NCBI GenBank assembly: GCA_022425725.1
Contig: JAKMEY010000074.1
Coordinates: 1-64,000, forward strand
From: Ilumatobacteraceae bacterium
Lineage (GTDB): Bacteria; Actinomycetota; Acidimicrobiia; Acidimicrobiales; Ilumatobacteraceae
DNA length: 64,000 nucleotides
Direction: 5' to 3'
Positions 35,099 through 43,607 of the stretch are shown here, in pieces (positions within the stretch are counted from its first letter, which is position 1; each line of letters begins with the position of its first letter). Under the pieces are notes generated by a model, which was not told the origin of the DNA, did no database searches, and worked only from the letters and a program-made list of their open reading frames with translations. Both the position numbers and the translations under genes were made by a program.

Positions 35099-36382
35099 AT
35101 GGCGCATGAAGTACTCATCGTTGGCGGTGGCATTGCTGGCCTCGTAACCGCCCTGAGTCTTCACGCAGAGGGCATCGATGTCGCAGTCCGCGAATCAGTT
35201 CCTGAGGTACAACCACTTGGGGTCGGAATCAACCTGCTCCCTCACGCCATTAGAGAGCTCGATGCGCTCGGTGTATCCGACGAACTTGAAAGCGTCGGCA
35301 TTGCGAGCACGACCCTCGCCTACTTCTCGGCACGCGGTCAACTGATCTGGGAGGAATCACGAGGACGTGCAGCTGGATACCAGTGGCCACAGCTCTCACT
35401 TCATCGCGGCGCTCTCCACATGGTGCTTCACCACACGGCGGTCGAGCGACTTGGTGCCGACCGAGTCGTTCCGGGACGCCACCTCACCGCTATCGATCAC
35501 CACGACAGCGGCGCCACCGCCCATTTTGAATGCCGAGACGGTAGCGGTAACACCGAGTCGGTAGATGCTGCCATCGTTGTTGCCGCTGACGGAATTCACT
35601 CAACAGTTCGCCAACAACGGTTTCCCCACGAGGGAATGCCGTTATGGAATGGAGCCTTGCTGTGGCGTGGCGCAGTCGAATATGACCCCATTTTGGACGG
35701 CCGAACAATGGTGTGGGCGGGTCACCCTGACCAGAAATTTGTTGCCTATCCAATTCGCAACCTCGACAACGGAAAGCAGCTTGTCAACTTCATCGCCGAG
35801 TACCGCACTGACGACCGCGAACTTCTTGAACGGGAAGATTGGAACAGAGCCGGCAATCTCGATGATTTTGCCCCGCGTTTCGATGACTGGGTATTCGACT
35901 GGCTCGACATCCCAGAATTGCTCCGCGCTGCTCCGGAGACGTTCCTGTTTCCCATGGTTGATCGCGACCCCCTCGGCCACTGGACCGAAGGTCGCGTCAC
36001 CCTCATCGGCGATGCTGCGCACCCGATGTACCCCATCGGGTCTAACGGCGCCTCGCAGGGAATTCTCGATGCACGAGTACTTGCGGGATGTATTCGCTCG
36101 CATCGCGACGACCCCGACCGTGCGCTTGCGATCTATGAGGCGCATCGGCGGCCCGCGACCTCTGCAATCGTGCTCGCAAACCGCGGACTCGGTCCGGAAA
36201 TGCCAATGCGCCTTGTGCACGATCGTGCGCCAGAGGGCTTCGACCACATCGATGACGTCATCAGCCCCGAGGAAATCCTTGAGGTCACCGACGGCTATCG
36301 ACGAACCGCCGGCTTCGCGCTCGAAGCTCTCTCAAGCGGTGTGTCACTTATTGACGGCGACTATGCCGAAATGCCCGGGTAA
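35099..36382 (+). CDS. FAD-dependent monooxygenase (PHBH fold)
   Basis: This 427-residue protein has the dinucleotide fold VLIVGGGIAGLVTALSL at the start, AAIVVAADGIHSTVRQQ (the DG motif), and RVTLIGDAAHPMYPIGSNG, the second FAD motif (GD). It resembles flavin hydroxylases such as PhzS and salicylate hydroxylase. An AGGAGAAGGG site precedes ATG 35099. The substrate is not deduced. It follows nur by 41 bp and may be read through from it. Confidence 0.9.
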   Translation: MAHEVLIVGGGIAGLVTALSLHAEGIDVAVRESVPEVQPLGVGINLLPHAIRELDALGVSDELESVGIASTTLAYFSARGQLIWEESRGRAAGYQWPQLSLHRGALHMVLHHTAVERLGADRVVPGRHLTAIDHHDSGATAHFECRDGSGNTESVDAAIVVAADGIHSTVRQQRFPHEGMPLWNGALLWRGAVEYDPILDGRTMVWAGHPDQKFVAYPIRNLDNGKQLVNFIAEYRTDDRELLEREDWNRAGNLDDFAPRFDDWVFDWLDIPELLRAAPETFLFPMVDRDPLGHWTEGRVTLIGDAAHPMYPIGSNGASQGILDARVLAGCIRSHRDDPDRALAIYEAHRRPATSAIVLANRGLGPEMPMRLVHDRAPEGFDHIDDVISPEEILEVTDGYRRTAGFALEALSSGVSLIDGDYAEMPG

Positions 36383-36393
36383 TAGTCACGTCG

Positions 36394-36795
36394 TTACCCA
36401 CCTATCGACCCGAACGCTTCCCACTCTTCATCGGTCCACGGCGCCCGCAATTGGGTGGTCACAAAGTCTGACGTCCATCGAACCATGTCGATCCAGGGAA
36501 GGTCGGCACTCATCACTTCGGTGAATGCCATTCCCTGCAAAATGAGAGCGACGTCCTCCATCATGAGTTCCATCTGACGCTCGTCACCATCGCCCCGTGA
36601 GAGTTCTTCTGGGCTCCACACATCACGGAGTCGCTGCTCGAGGTCAACGACGCGCTCAAGGTCGAAGCCCCAACCAAATGCGCCGACATGCGACGAGACC
36701 GAGCCACCCATAAATGAATCGAGCACGATGCCCAAGATCTGGTCAATCGATGACGCTGCCTCAGCGGGCAGGGAGACCTGACGTGGCTCTGTCAT
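36394..36795 (-). CDS. Uncharacterised protein
   Basis: This 133-residue acidic protein has no motif I recognise. It is rich in Glu, Asp, Met and Trp, with an amphipathic central stretch and a short Trp-containing C-terminal half (RAPWTDEEWEAFGSIGG). Its start overlaps the stop of the upstream SDR gene by 4 bp (ATGA), so the two are co-translated and this one may be an accessory of the SDR. Confidence 0.6.
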   Translation of the reverse strand: MTEPRQVSLPAEAASSIDQILGIVLDSFMGGSVSSHVGAFGWGFDLERVVDLEQRLRDVWSPEELSRGDGDERQMELMMEDVALILQGMAFTEVMSADLPWIDMVRWTSDFVTTQLRAPWTDEEWEAFGSIGG

Positions 36796-37469
36796 GACGC
36801 AGCGTCGAAATCACTTGGGGCGAGAACCGACTCCCCACTTTCAATGGCAGCCCAGATTCTCTCCGCAACTGCGTCAGGGGTGAGACCGGCACCAAGCTTT
36901 GGAGCTATTCCAAATTCTGGGCGATCTGACAGGCCGGTTTCGGTATGCGGGGGCCTGATATCAATGCAACGTACTCCCTGCCGACGCCAATCTCGCGCCA
37001 TCACCGCAACCGCTGCCGATAGGCCTGTTTTCGCCGCCGTGTACACACCGGTGCCCAGCATGGTTGTATCAGCAACGGCTCCAGTGATGACGCCAATGGT
37101 TCCGCCGTCAGTCATCATCGGTGCGACGAGGCCGCACAAGGCGAGTGGGCCCACCAAGTCGACGTTGACGAGAGACTGCATTGCATCAGATCGGGTCATG
37201 TCAACTGTCCCAAAACCAACAACACCGCTCGCAATGATGACGACGTCAAGTCGACCAAGCTCTTCCAACGCAGCATCCACTATGCGCTCTCGGTCGTCAG
37301 CAGAGGTGATATCGCCCGGCACGTGCAATTGCTCGCCTCCTGGACCTCCCACAGAACGCGAAGACGTCACCACGCGAGCCCCTCTGGAGACCGCAGCTGC
37401 GGTAATCGCTCTACCGAGACCTCCCGTGCCACCAAACACCAATACTGCCGAGTCGCGTATTTCCACCAC
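36792..37469 (-). CDS. Short-chain dehydrogenase/reductase
   Basis: This Rossmann-fold SDR has the cofactor motif GGTGGLGRA, the VVIIASGV strand (in place of NNAG), and the catalytic VYTAAKTG (Tyr and Lys in YxxxK). The region after PPHTETG is short. GTG 37469 places the glycine motif about 10 residues from the start, as in other SDRs; GTG 37466 or GTG 37502 are alternatives. Substrate and cofactor preference are unknown. Confidence 0.85.
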   Translation of the reverse strand: MVEIRDSAVLVFGGTGGLGRAITAAAVSRGARVVTSSRSVGGPGGEQLHVPGDITSADDRERIVDAALEELGRLDVVIIASGVVGFGTVDMTRSDAMQSLVNVDLVGPLALCGLVAPMMTDGGTIGVITGAVADTTMLGTGVYTAAKTGLSAAVAVMARDWRRQGVRCIDIRPPHTETGLSDRPEFGIAPKLGAGLTPDAVAERIWAAIESGESVLAPSDFDAAS

Positions 37470-37540
37470 GCAAGTTTGTGGCCTTACAGAACTCTCGTGC
37501 ACTTCGTGCTGCCGATCTCTCCCGAATTACCGTCAACACC

Positions 37541-37954
37541 ATGAGAACATCAGTGAACGACCTTGTCCGTGCAGCCAAGGCTCGGATCGAAGAACTATCT
37601 GTCGAACAGCTCCAAGACGAAGTTGCGGCCGGATCGTGCACTGTCATCGATATCCGTGACTTCCGTGAGCGCCTTGAGAAAGGTGCTGTTCCCGGGGCGG
37701 TCTCGAGCCCACGTGGAATGCTCGAATTTTGGTTCGATCCGGACAGCCCGTATTACCGGGAGCAGTTCAAGTTCGATAATCGATACGTGTTGTATTGCGC
37801 CGGTGGTCAGCGCTCAGCACTTGCCACAGCGGTGTTGAATGACATCGGTTACACCAACGTGGCGCACCTTGAGGTCGGCTTCAACGGCTGGGCTGATGCT
37901 GGTGGCGAAGTTGAAGACGTCAGCGCAGATTCGAAATGGGTAAAGCGCTCCTGA
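37541..37954 (+). CDS. Rhodanese-like sulfurtransferase
   Basis: This 137-residue single-domain rhodanese has the CH2A motif VIDIRDFRERLEKGAVPGAVS, the active-site loop YCAGGQRSALA with Cys86, and a C-terminal VGFNGWADAGGEVE. Such proteins carry sulfane sulfur or act in thiol redox chemistry. ATG 37541 is chosen for its alignment with other single-domain rhodaneses. It is divergent from the SDR gene, with a gap of about 70 bp. Confidence 0.88.
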   Translation: MRTSVNDLVRAAKARIEELSVEQLQDEVAAGSCTVIDIRDFRERLEKGAVPGAVSSPRGMLEFWFDPDSPYYREQFKFDNRYVLYCAGGQRSALATAVLNDIGYTNVAHLEVGFNGWADAGGEVEDVSADSKWVKRS

Positions 37955-38057
37955 CGACGATTCCGCATTCATCTGCGTTGCTGCAGAGAGGAGGAACTCA
38001 TCACACAAGGTAAGTCGAGCCCACACGTTCGTCTCAATGATCCCGTCAGGAACTTTC

Positions 38058-38957
38058 ATGAATCTGGTTGATCTTTCTTCCCGCTCACTTGGCCAACTCG
38101 GCGAAGTTGGCCCGTTCTCTTTTGGCATGTGGCGATTCACTGACGCTGACTTGCAGCGCCGCATCGAACTCGTCGAATCTGCCCTCGACGCCGGTTTCAA
38201 CCTCATCGATACCGCTGATGTGTACGGACTCGACTGGAACGGCACCGGGTTTGGAACCGTCGAAACCGCCCTCGGTGAGGTTCTTCAGCAACGTCCAGAG
38301 CTTCGCAAGCGCATCGTGCTGGCAACGAAAGGTGGCATCGTCCCACCCACCCCTTATGACTCGTCGCCGTCAGCAATTCGCGCCGCGTGCGAGGCTTCAC
38401 TGCGTCGACTTCAGGTCGACACCATCGACCTCTATCAAATTCATCGACCTGACATGTTCGTGCACCCTGAGGACCTCGCTGCGACACTGACATCGCTGCG
38501 GGAAGAGGGAAACATCCGTGAAGTTGGAGTCTCGAATCACACCATTCCTCAGACGATTGCACTCCAATCGTTCCTCCCATTTCCAATGCTCACCACGCAG
38601 CCGCAATACTCTGCGCTCGACCTGACGCCCTTGCGGGACGGAACTTTCGACCACTGCATGACCACTGGGCTCACGCCAATGGCTTGGAGCCCACTAGCTG
38701 GCGGTCGCCTGGCGACAGGTGAAGACGTTCGACCAGAACTGCTCGCCACCCTCGACGACATCGCGCAGCGAGAAGCAACTGACCGCGCGGGGGTCGCTCT
38801 CGCATTTGTGCTCTCGCACCCGGCACGACCACTAGCGATCGTTGGCACACAGAACTCAGAGCGGCTTGCGCACATTCAGACATCAGCTGATATCAACCTT
38901 GACCGCAACGATGTGTATGCCATCATCCAAGCATCTGAGGGCACTCCCCTTCCATGA
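38058..38957 (+). CDS. Aldo/keto reductase
   Basis: This 299-residue (beta/alpha)8 aldo-keto reductase has the catalytic tetrad regions DTADVYG (Asp, Tyr), LATKGG (Lys) and YQIHRPDMF (His). EVGVSNHTIPQT and the later IVGTQNSERL, in the NADPH-binding region, also fit. ATG 38058 follows AGGA at a workable distance; an in-frame ATG at 38037 is possible. It overlaps the next gene by 4 bp (ATGA), suggesting coupled function with the flavin enzyme that follows. Confidence 0.9.
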   Translation: MNLVDLSSRSLGQLGEVGPFSFGMWRFTDADLQRRIELVESALDAGFNLIDTADVYGLDWNGTGFGTVETALGEVLQQRPELRKRIVLATKGGIVPPTPYDSSPSAIRAACEASLRRLQVDTIDLYQIHRPDMFVHPEDLAATLTSLREEGNIREVGVSNHTIPQTIALQSFLPFPMLTTQPQYSALDLTPLRDGTFDHCMTTGLTPMAWSPLAGGRLATGEDVRPELLATLDDIAQREATDRAGVALAFVLSHPARPLAIVGTQNSERLAHIQTSADINLDRNDVYAIIQASEGTPLP

Positions 38958-40039
38958 GCCCCCGACCGGTCGAAGTTGCATGGTTTGGAGCGCTATGCGA
39001 TGACGACTACGAATTCCTTGGAGTGCCCGAGGCCCATCGAGTGAGTTCGTGGACCCATTGCTCTGACATCGTGCAAGCAGCCGATCGAAATGGTTTTGAC
39101 AATGTGTTGCTTCCTTCGGGATACGACCTCGGCATCGACTCGACAGCCTTCGCTGCCGCAATTGCTACGCACACCGACAACATTCATCTACTGCTCGCAG
39201 TTCGCATCGGTGAAATGTGGCTGCCGCAACTTGCTCGTCAACTTGCATCAATCGATCAGTTCGCAAACGGCCGACTCACCATCAACATCATCTCATCTGA
39301 CATACCGGGTGAAACCCTTGCGTCAGGACCCCGATATCAGCGCACTCGCGAATGGATACGCGGTCTGCGCTCACTGCTCTCAGGAGAGGCTCTCGAGATG
39401 CGGGGAGACTTCGTTGACCTGTCGGTTGCCCCTCCTCGAGCAGCAACCCTGAGCGGTCAGTGCCCACCGCTGTATTTCGGAGGATTTTCCGGAGATGCCA
39501 AAGACGTCGCCGCATCAGAGGCAGATGTCTTCCTCACATGGCCAGATACCGTCGCTTCAGTCTCGTCAACAGTTGAAGAAATGCAGAATCGCGCAGCCAC
39601 CTATGACCGCGAGCTCATCTGTGGATTGCGGACTCATATCGTCGTGCGCGAAACCGAAGGTGATGCTCGAGCTGCGGCCGATCGACTCATTTCACGACTT
39701 AACGATGAGGCGGGTGCTGCGATTAGGGGCAAGTCTCTTGATTCAGCCTCGGTTGGCGTGCAGCGCCAAGCCGCCCTTCGCGAGTCGGCAACCGATGATG
39801 GCTATGCCGAAGACCACCTTTGGACCGGAATTGGCCGTGCGCGCAGTGGCGCTGGTGCCGCAATTGTTGGTGACCCCGACCAGGTTCTGGCAAAACTGCG
39901 GGCCTATGAAGAGGCTGGCATTGGAGCGTTCATCCTTTCGGGCTACCCACACCGGGAAGAGTGTGACCTATTCGCAGAACACGTTCTTCCACGAATGAAT
40001 CATTCAGCGCTGAAGCCACGCTGGGCAACGTCTCATTAG
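38954..40039 (+). CDS. LLM-class flavin-dependent oxidoreductase
   Basis: This 361-residue protein has the bacterial-luciferase-like barrel pattern: ADRNGFDNVLLPSGYD, LLLAVRIGEMWLPQLARQLAS, FANGRLTINIISSDIPGE, and the C-terminal GDPDQVLAKLRAYEEAGIGAFILSG. It is closest in form to alkanesulfonate monooxygenase (SsuD-like), although F420-dependent members share the fold. It overlaps the aldo-keto reductase gene, so both probably act on the same carbonyl or sulfonate substrate. Confidence 0.87.
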   Translation: MSPRPVEVAWFGALCDDDYEFLGVPEAHRVSSWTHCSDIVQAADRNGFDNVLLPSGYDLGIDSTAFAAAIATHTDNIHLLLAVRIGEMWLPQLARQLASIDQFANGRLTINIISSDIPGETLASGPRYQRTREWIRGLRSLLSGEALEMRGDFVDLSVAPPRAATLSGQCPPLYFGGFSGDAKDVAASEADVFLTWPDTVASVSSTVEEMQNRAATYDRELICGLRTHIVVRETEGDARAAADRLISRLNDEAGAAIRGKSLDSASVGVQRQAALRESATDDGYAEDHLWTGIGRARSGAGAAIVGDPDQVLAKLRAYEEAGIGAFILSGYPHREECDLFAEHVLPRMNHSALKPRWATSH

Positions 40040-40138
40040 CTTGTCGTCTACTATCCACACCTCGCCACAACGGGATATTTCTGCCACCTGAAGTGTGCAA
40101 ACAACAGCCACCTAATAGCCGCAGATAGCCTTGTCTGG

Positions 40139-40726
40139 GTGAACCAGGTGAAGAACCGTCTCCAGACTCTTGGGCTTCTCGATCGGACATTTGCTGTTGC
40201 GACCGACGAAGACATCACCGCTCTTGTCGAGGCTCTCGATGAAGACCACATAGAGGCGCTCACCGAGCTCGTCGGCGGTGAGCCCGATGCGGTGAGAGTT
40301 CGAGATGGAGTGAGCCGCGGGCGTCTCGACGGCACGATGGAAGGCATAGCCATCGTTCTCACCGACGCTTGCCTCGCCGATTGCATCGAAGAACTCGGCG
40401 ATTCCGCTGACTACCCGAGCACAGATGACCTCGATGAAGTGCTTCCGGGAATTATCGAACGCCATGGCATCCCAGCGACTCGCATCATGCTCGCAGCGAC
40501 GATCGCTGGCGAGGCTCCTGCCGCAGCAATCATCCGGGAGATTCTCAAATCTGACGAAATACTCGGACTTCCAGCGGTTGAAACAAGCTCAGTTGTTCCA
40601 CTGCGCAACGACGACGACTCTGACGATCGCGACGAGATCAAAGCCCGCCGCAAAGAAGCCAAAGCAAAAAAGCAGGCCGAGGCTCGGGCGCGTCGCGAAC
40701 AGGTTCAGCGCGCAAAAGGCCGCTGA
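40139..40726 (+). CDS. Uncharacterised charged protein
   Basis: This 195-residue protein starts at GTG 40139. The N-terminal 150 residues are acidic and apparently helical, with LVEALDEDHIEALTELVGG and a LPGIIERHGIPATRIMLAA stretch. The last 40 residues form a Lys/Arg/Glu/Ala-rich tail (EIKARRKEAKAKKQAEARA) likely to be a single charged helix that could bind nucleic acid or ribosomes. I recognise no family. Its end overlaps the convergent MFS gene by 22 bp. Confidence 0.6.
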   Translation: MNQVKNRLQTLGLLDRTFAVATDEDITALVEALDEDHIEALTELVGGEPDAVRVRDGVSRGRLDGTMEGIAIVLTDACLADCIEELGDSADYPSTDDLDEVLPGIIERHGIPATRIMLAATIAGEAPAAAIIREILKSDEILGLPAVETSSVVPLRNDDDSDDRDEIKARRKEAKAKKQAEARARREQVQRAKGR

Positions 40727-41907
40727 ACCGGTCGCCTCGGCAACATTGTCCATAGCATCACGAGGCCGCCAAGGGCGATGACTGCCGCTACTGCGAACCC
40801 ACCACGCTTTCCGTAAAACTCGGCAACGGTGCCGAGGATGAGGCCGCCTGCCACGCTACCGATTTCGAAAAACGCGGTGAACGAGCCCACAGCAACTGCG
40901 CGTTCAGATTCAGGAACTGCATCGATCACCGCTGCCATCAGCGGCGGATAGTTGAACGCCATTGCGATACCGACGAGGACTGCCGCAGTCCACAGCCCCC
41001 ATACCGTCGGAACCATGGCAAGGACCGTCATGCCAGCCGCCATGAACAACAACGCGATCGTCACCATCGGATGCGCGCCGAGGGCATCAGGTAGACGGGC
41101 GCCAATCACGCGCAAGAACAATGAAATCGAGCTGTAGGCGAGAAATAATCCTCCGGCACTCGACAGCCCGACCGAACGAGCATGGTCTGGGATAAACGCC
41201 CCAAACGCTGCGAAGGAGGCCAGTGTGCACATCAGCACGAGACCCGGCGCAATTGCGGCTCGATGAAAGAGCGAAGCCTTCGTGTCTGAACGTGGCGCTT
41301 TGCGATCGACCCTCGCAGGAATAAGCCGAGACATCAGCGCTGAGGCAACCGCAAACAGCGACGCCACGGCAAAGAGCAAACGGTAGCGATCATCGGCGAG
41401 CACCCATTCACCGAGCACGGGACCGAGGCCGATGCCGGTGTACACCGCTACCGACAAATAACTTGCACCTTCTGCTCGCCGGCCCTCCGGTGAAAGGTCT
41501 GCGATCAACGTCGCTGCAGCAACAAAGATCGCGGCCTCACCTACACCCGTCATCACTCGGAAGGCCAGGAAGACTGGAAGATTTGGTGCAAAGCCGGCCA
41601 ACACCCCTGCGCCAGCGGTGATCAATGCACCAGATGTCATCAACGCTCGTCGTCCGTAGCGGTCGCTCAGTCGACCTACGAATGGACGTACTGCGATCGC
41701 CGCAATGGCAAACGCCGCAATCGCAACTCCAATACCGATCTCGCCACCGTTGAGTTCAAACTCAACAAAGCGAGGAATTGCAACGATTGCCATTCCTACA
41801 TAAAGGAAAAACAACAGCATTGATGCTGTCACCGCAACAAACGGCAACGTCACGAGACGCGTTGATGCTGATGTGTTTTCAGCGACGCCTGTCGCTGATC
41901 GATTCAT
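40705..41907 (-). CDS. MFS transporter
   Basis: This 400-residue protein has about 12 hydrophobic segments. The major-facilitator loop motif GRLSDRYGRRALM follows helix 2, and the GVGEAAIFVAAATLIADL helix 4-5 region is clear. It most resembles drug or metabolite efflux carriers; the substrate is not deducible. It stands between the convergent charged-protein gene and the upstream acyl-CoA dehydrogenase gene, in the same direction as the latter with a 6-bp gap. Confidence 0.9.
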   Translation of the reverse strand: MNRSATGVAENTSASTRLVTLPFVAVTASMLLFFLYVGMAIVAIPRFVEFELNGGEIGIGVAIAAFAIAAIAVRPFVGRLSDRYGRRALMTSGALITAGAGVLAGFAPNLPVFLAFRVMTGVGEAAIFVAAATLIADLSPEGRRAEGASYLSVAVYTGIGLGPVLGEWVLADDRYRLLFAVASLFAVASALMSRLIPARVDRKAPRSDTKASLFHRAAIAPGLVLMCTLASFAAFGAFIPDHARSVGLSSAGGLFLAYSSISLFLRVIGARLPDALGAHPMVTIALLFMAAGMTVLAMVPTVWGLWTAAVLVGIAMAFNYPPLMAAVIDAVPESERAVAVGSFTAFFEIGSVAGGLILGTVAEFYGKRGGFAVAAVIALGGLVMLWTMLPRRPVQRPFAR

Positions 41908-41913
41908 CGGCGC

Positions 41914-43149
41914 CTACTCAGGGCGAGGTTCTTTTGGCAAGCCAAGCACACGTTCACCAACGATGTTTCGCTGAATTTGGCTTGTTCCTCCCCAGATCGT
42001 CTCCGACCGTGAGAAGAAGAATGACGACATCATTGCGCTGACCGGGTATCCGTCGCGTCGACGATCACGAAGCGCTCCTGGCCATGAGCCACTCTCTGGT
42101 CCCGAGTCGATCAGCATTGATTCGGCACCGAAAATATCGAGAGCGAGTTCCATCGCTGCTTTGTGCATTTCGGACCAAAACATTTTGTTCGTTGCGCCAA
42201 GGGCGATCGTGCCCATGTCTTTGCTTTTGTTGAGAGTGCTCGTGAGATTACGAAGTCCGTTGACGCGGAGAATCAGGACCTTCGTGTAGAACTGCATCAG
42301 CCGCTGACGGATCAATGGATCGTTGATGCGGCCATTTTCAGTTGCGACCTTGGCGAGGATTCGGTACTCCTCTTCGAACCGGCGGTAGCCGGTGGTTGCG
42401 GACTGACCTCGCTCAAATGCGAGCGTCGAGTTTGCGACCTTCCACCCGTTGTTAATTCCGCCGACAACGTTGTCGGCCGGGCAGCGAGCATCGGTGAAGA
42501 ACACCTCGCAAAATTCGGCCGTGCCGTCAGGCTGGGTGATTCCACGGACTTCGATGCCGGGCTGACGCATGGGCACGAGCAGATACGAGATTCCTGCATG
42601 CTTCGGCGACTCTGCGTCGGTGCGAGTGAGCAAGAAGCAGTAGTCAGCATGATGGCCCTGAGTGGTCCACACTTTCTGGCCGTTGATCACCCATTCATTG
42701 CCGTCGAGGACTGCTGTTGTCTTCAAGCTGGCAAGGTCTGACCCCGAGTTCGGCTCTGAGAAGCCCTGGCACCAACGAATTTCGCCCTTCAAAATTCCTG
42801 GAAGGAACTGCTGCTTCTGCTCTTCGGTTCCCCACTGCAACAGGGTCGGGCCGACGAGGGTGTCGCCGAAGAAATCGCCACGCATCGGGGCGCGAGCGCG
42901 GGCAAATTCTTCTGCCAAGACAACGCCTTGCATCGTGGTGAGGCCCTTACCGCCGTACTCGGTTGGCCATGTCGCGCAAATCCAGCCACCCTCGAAGAGC
43001 TTCTTCGGCCATTCGCGGTTGAACTCGGCTTTCTCCTCTTCGTTCATTACGAACCCCGGCTCAAACCACCCTTCAGGCAGGTTGTCTTCTAGCCATCCAC
43101 TAATCTCGACGCGAAAATTTTCGGCTTCTTGGGGGTATGTCAAATCCAT
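41914..43149 (-). CDS. Acyl-CoA dehydrogenase family protein
   Basis: This 411-residue flavoprotein has QGFSEPNSGSDLASLKT, INGQKVWTTQGHHAD (flavin-binding), and the C-terminal SRSETIWGGTSQIQRNIVGERVLGLP. Many long-chain, steroid side-chain and branched-chain acyl-CoA dehydrogenases of actinobacteria look like this. ATG 43149 gives the standard N-terminus MDLTYPQEAENFR. It is likely co-transcribed with the MFS carrier, which might move the same compound. Confidence 0.9.
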   Translation of the reverse strand: MDLTYPQEAENFRVEISGWLEDNLPEGWFEPGFVMNEEEKAEFNREWPKKLFEGGWICATWPTEYGGKGLTTMQGVVLAEEFARARAPMRGDFFGDTLVGPTLLQWGTEEQKQQFLPGILKGEIRWCQGFSEPNSGSDLASLKTTAVLDGNEWVINGQKVWTTQGHHADYCFLLTRTDAESPKHAGISYLLVPMRQPGIEVRGITQPDGTAEFCEVFFTDARCPADNVVGGINNGWKVANSTLAFERGQSATTGYRRFEEEYRILAKVATENGRINDPLIRQRLMQFYTKVLILRVNGLRNLTSTLNKSKDMGTIALGATNKMFWSEMHKAAMELALDIFGAESMLIDSGPESGSWPGALRDRRRDGYPVSAMMSSFFFSRSETIWGGTSQIQRNIVGERVLGLPKEPRPE

Positions 43150-43254
43150 AGCCGTATTCTGCCTTGCTTCTTCGCGGACGCGGCAACCGACCTCGAAACA
43201 CACTGTTCATTTTTCTCCAACATTCGCGTCACGATCATCGGTGAGCATAAGAAG

Positions 43255-43479
43255 ATGAGTTCTACAACCAGCGTGCTGTCACCCCAGGAACATGCCGTGT
43301 ATTCCGTCCTTGAAACCCACAAAGGACGTGTGGTGAGCCGCTACAACCTCATTCGTGAGGCGCAACTCACCGAACTCAGCGATCGTCGATGTGATGCCCT
43401 CATCTCTGCAATACGAGGGCATCTCGGATCTGACCGCATTGTGACTGTTCGCCGCCGCGGGTGGATGCTGACCGACTGA
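43255..43479 (+). CDS. Stand-alone OmpR/GlnR-type winged-helix DNA-binding domain
   Basis: This 74-residue protein consists almost only of a Trans_reg_C-type winged helix: LSPQEHAVYSVLETHKGRVV, SRYNLIREAQLTELSDRRCD (recognition-helix region), ISAIRGHLGSDRIVTV and a closing RRRGWMLTD. It lacks the receiver domain of OmpR/PhoB/GlnR proteins. The stop codon at 43477-43479 touches the first half-site of the GlnR-type operator upstream of amt. Its position suggests a role in nitrogen regulation. ATG 43255 is used because the longer frame upstream has no domain pattern. Confidence 0.7.
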   Translation: MSSTTSVLSPQEHAVYSVLETHKGRVVSRYNLIREAQLTELSDRRCDALISAIRGHLGSDRIVTVRRRGWMLTD

Positions 43480-43525
43480 ACAAACTGGTCACGAACTCGA
43501 AACAATTCGGCGACACTCGAGAAAA
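43477..43525. promoter_or_regulatory. GlnR-type operator array upstream of amt (first copy)
   Basis: Five pentamers repeat every 11 bp: TGAAC, GTCAC, GAAAC, GCGAC and GAAAA, each separated by six bases. The AC dinucleotides at 43480, 43491, 43502 and 43513 give AC-n9-AC three times over. The middle four units fit the Streptomyces GlnR consensus gTnAC-n6-GaAAC-n6-GtnAC-n6-GaAAC with only small departures. It lies 83-131 bp upstream of the amt GTG. Confidence 0.7.
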
Positions 43526-43607
43526 CTTCACCCTCTATCTTCTCTCTTGTCCCGGGCAGCGTGGCCGGTGGGACGCCCCCTATCCCATCACTACTGAGGA
43601 GGTTCAC

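Noticed and set aside
35565-36524. A 319-codon open frame overlapping the FAD monooxygenase
   Set aside because: It is out of frame with a protein bearing GxGxxG and GD motifs and has no domain pattern.
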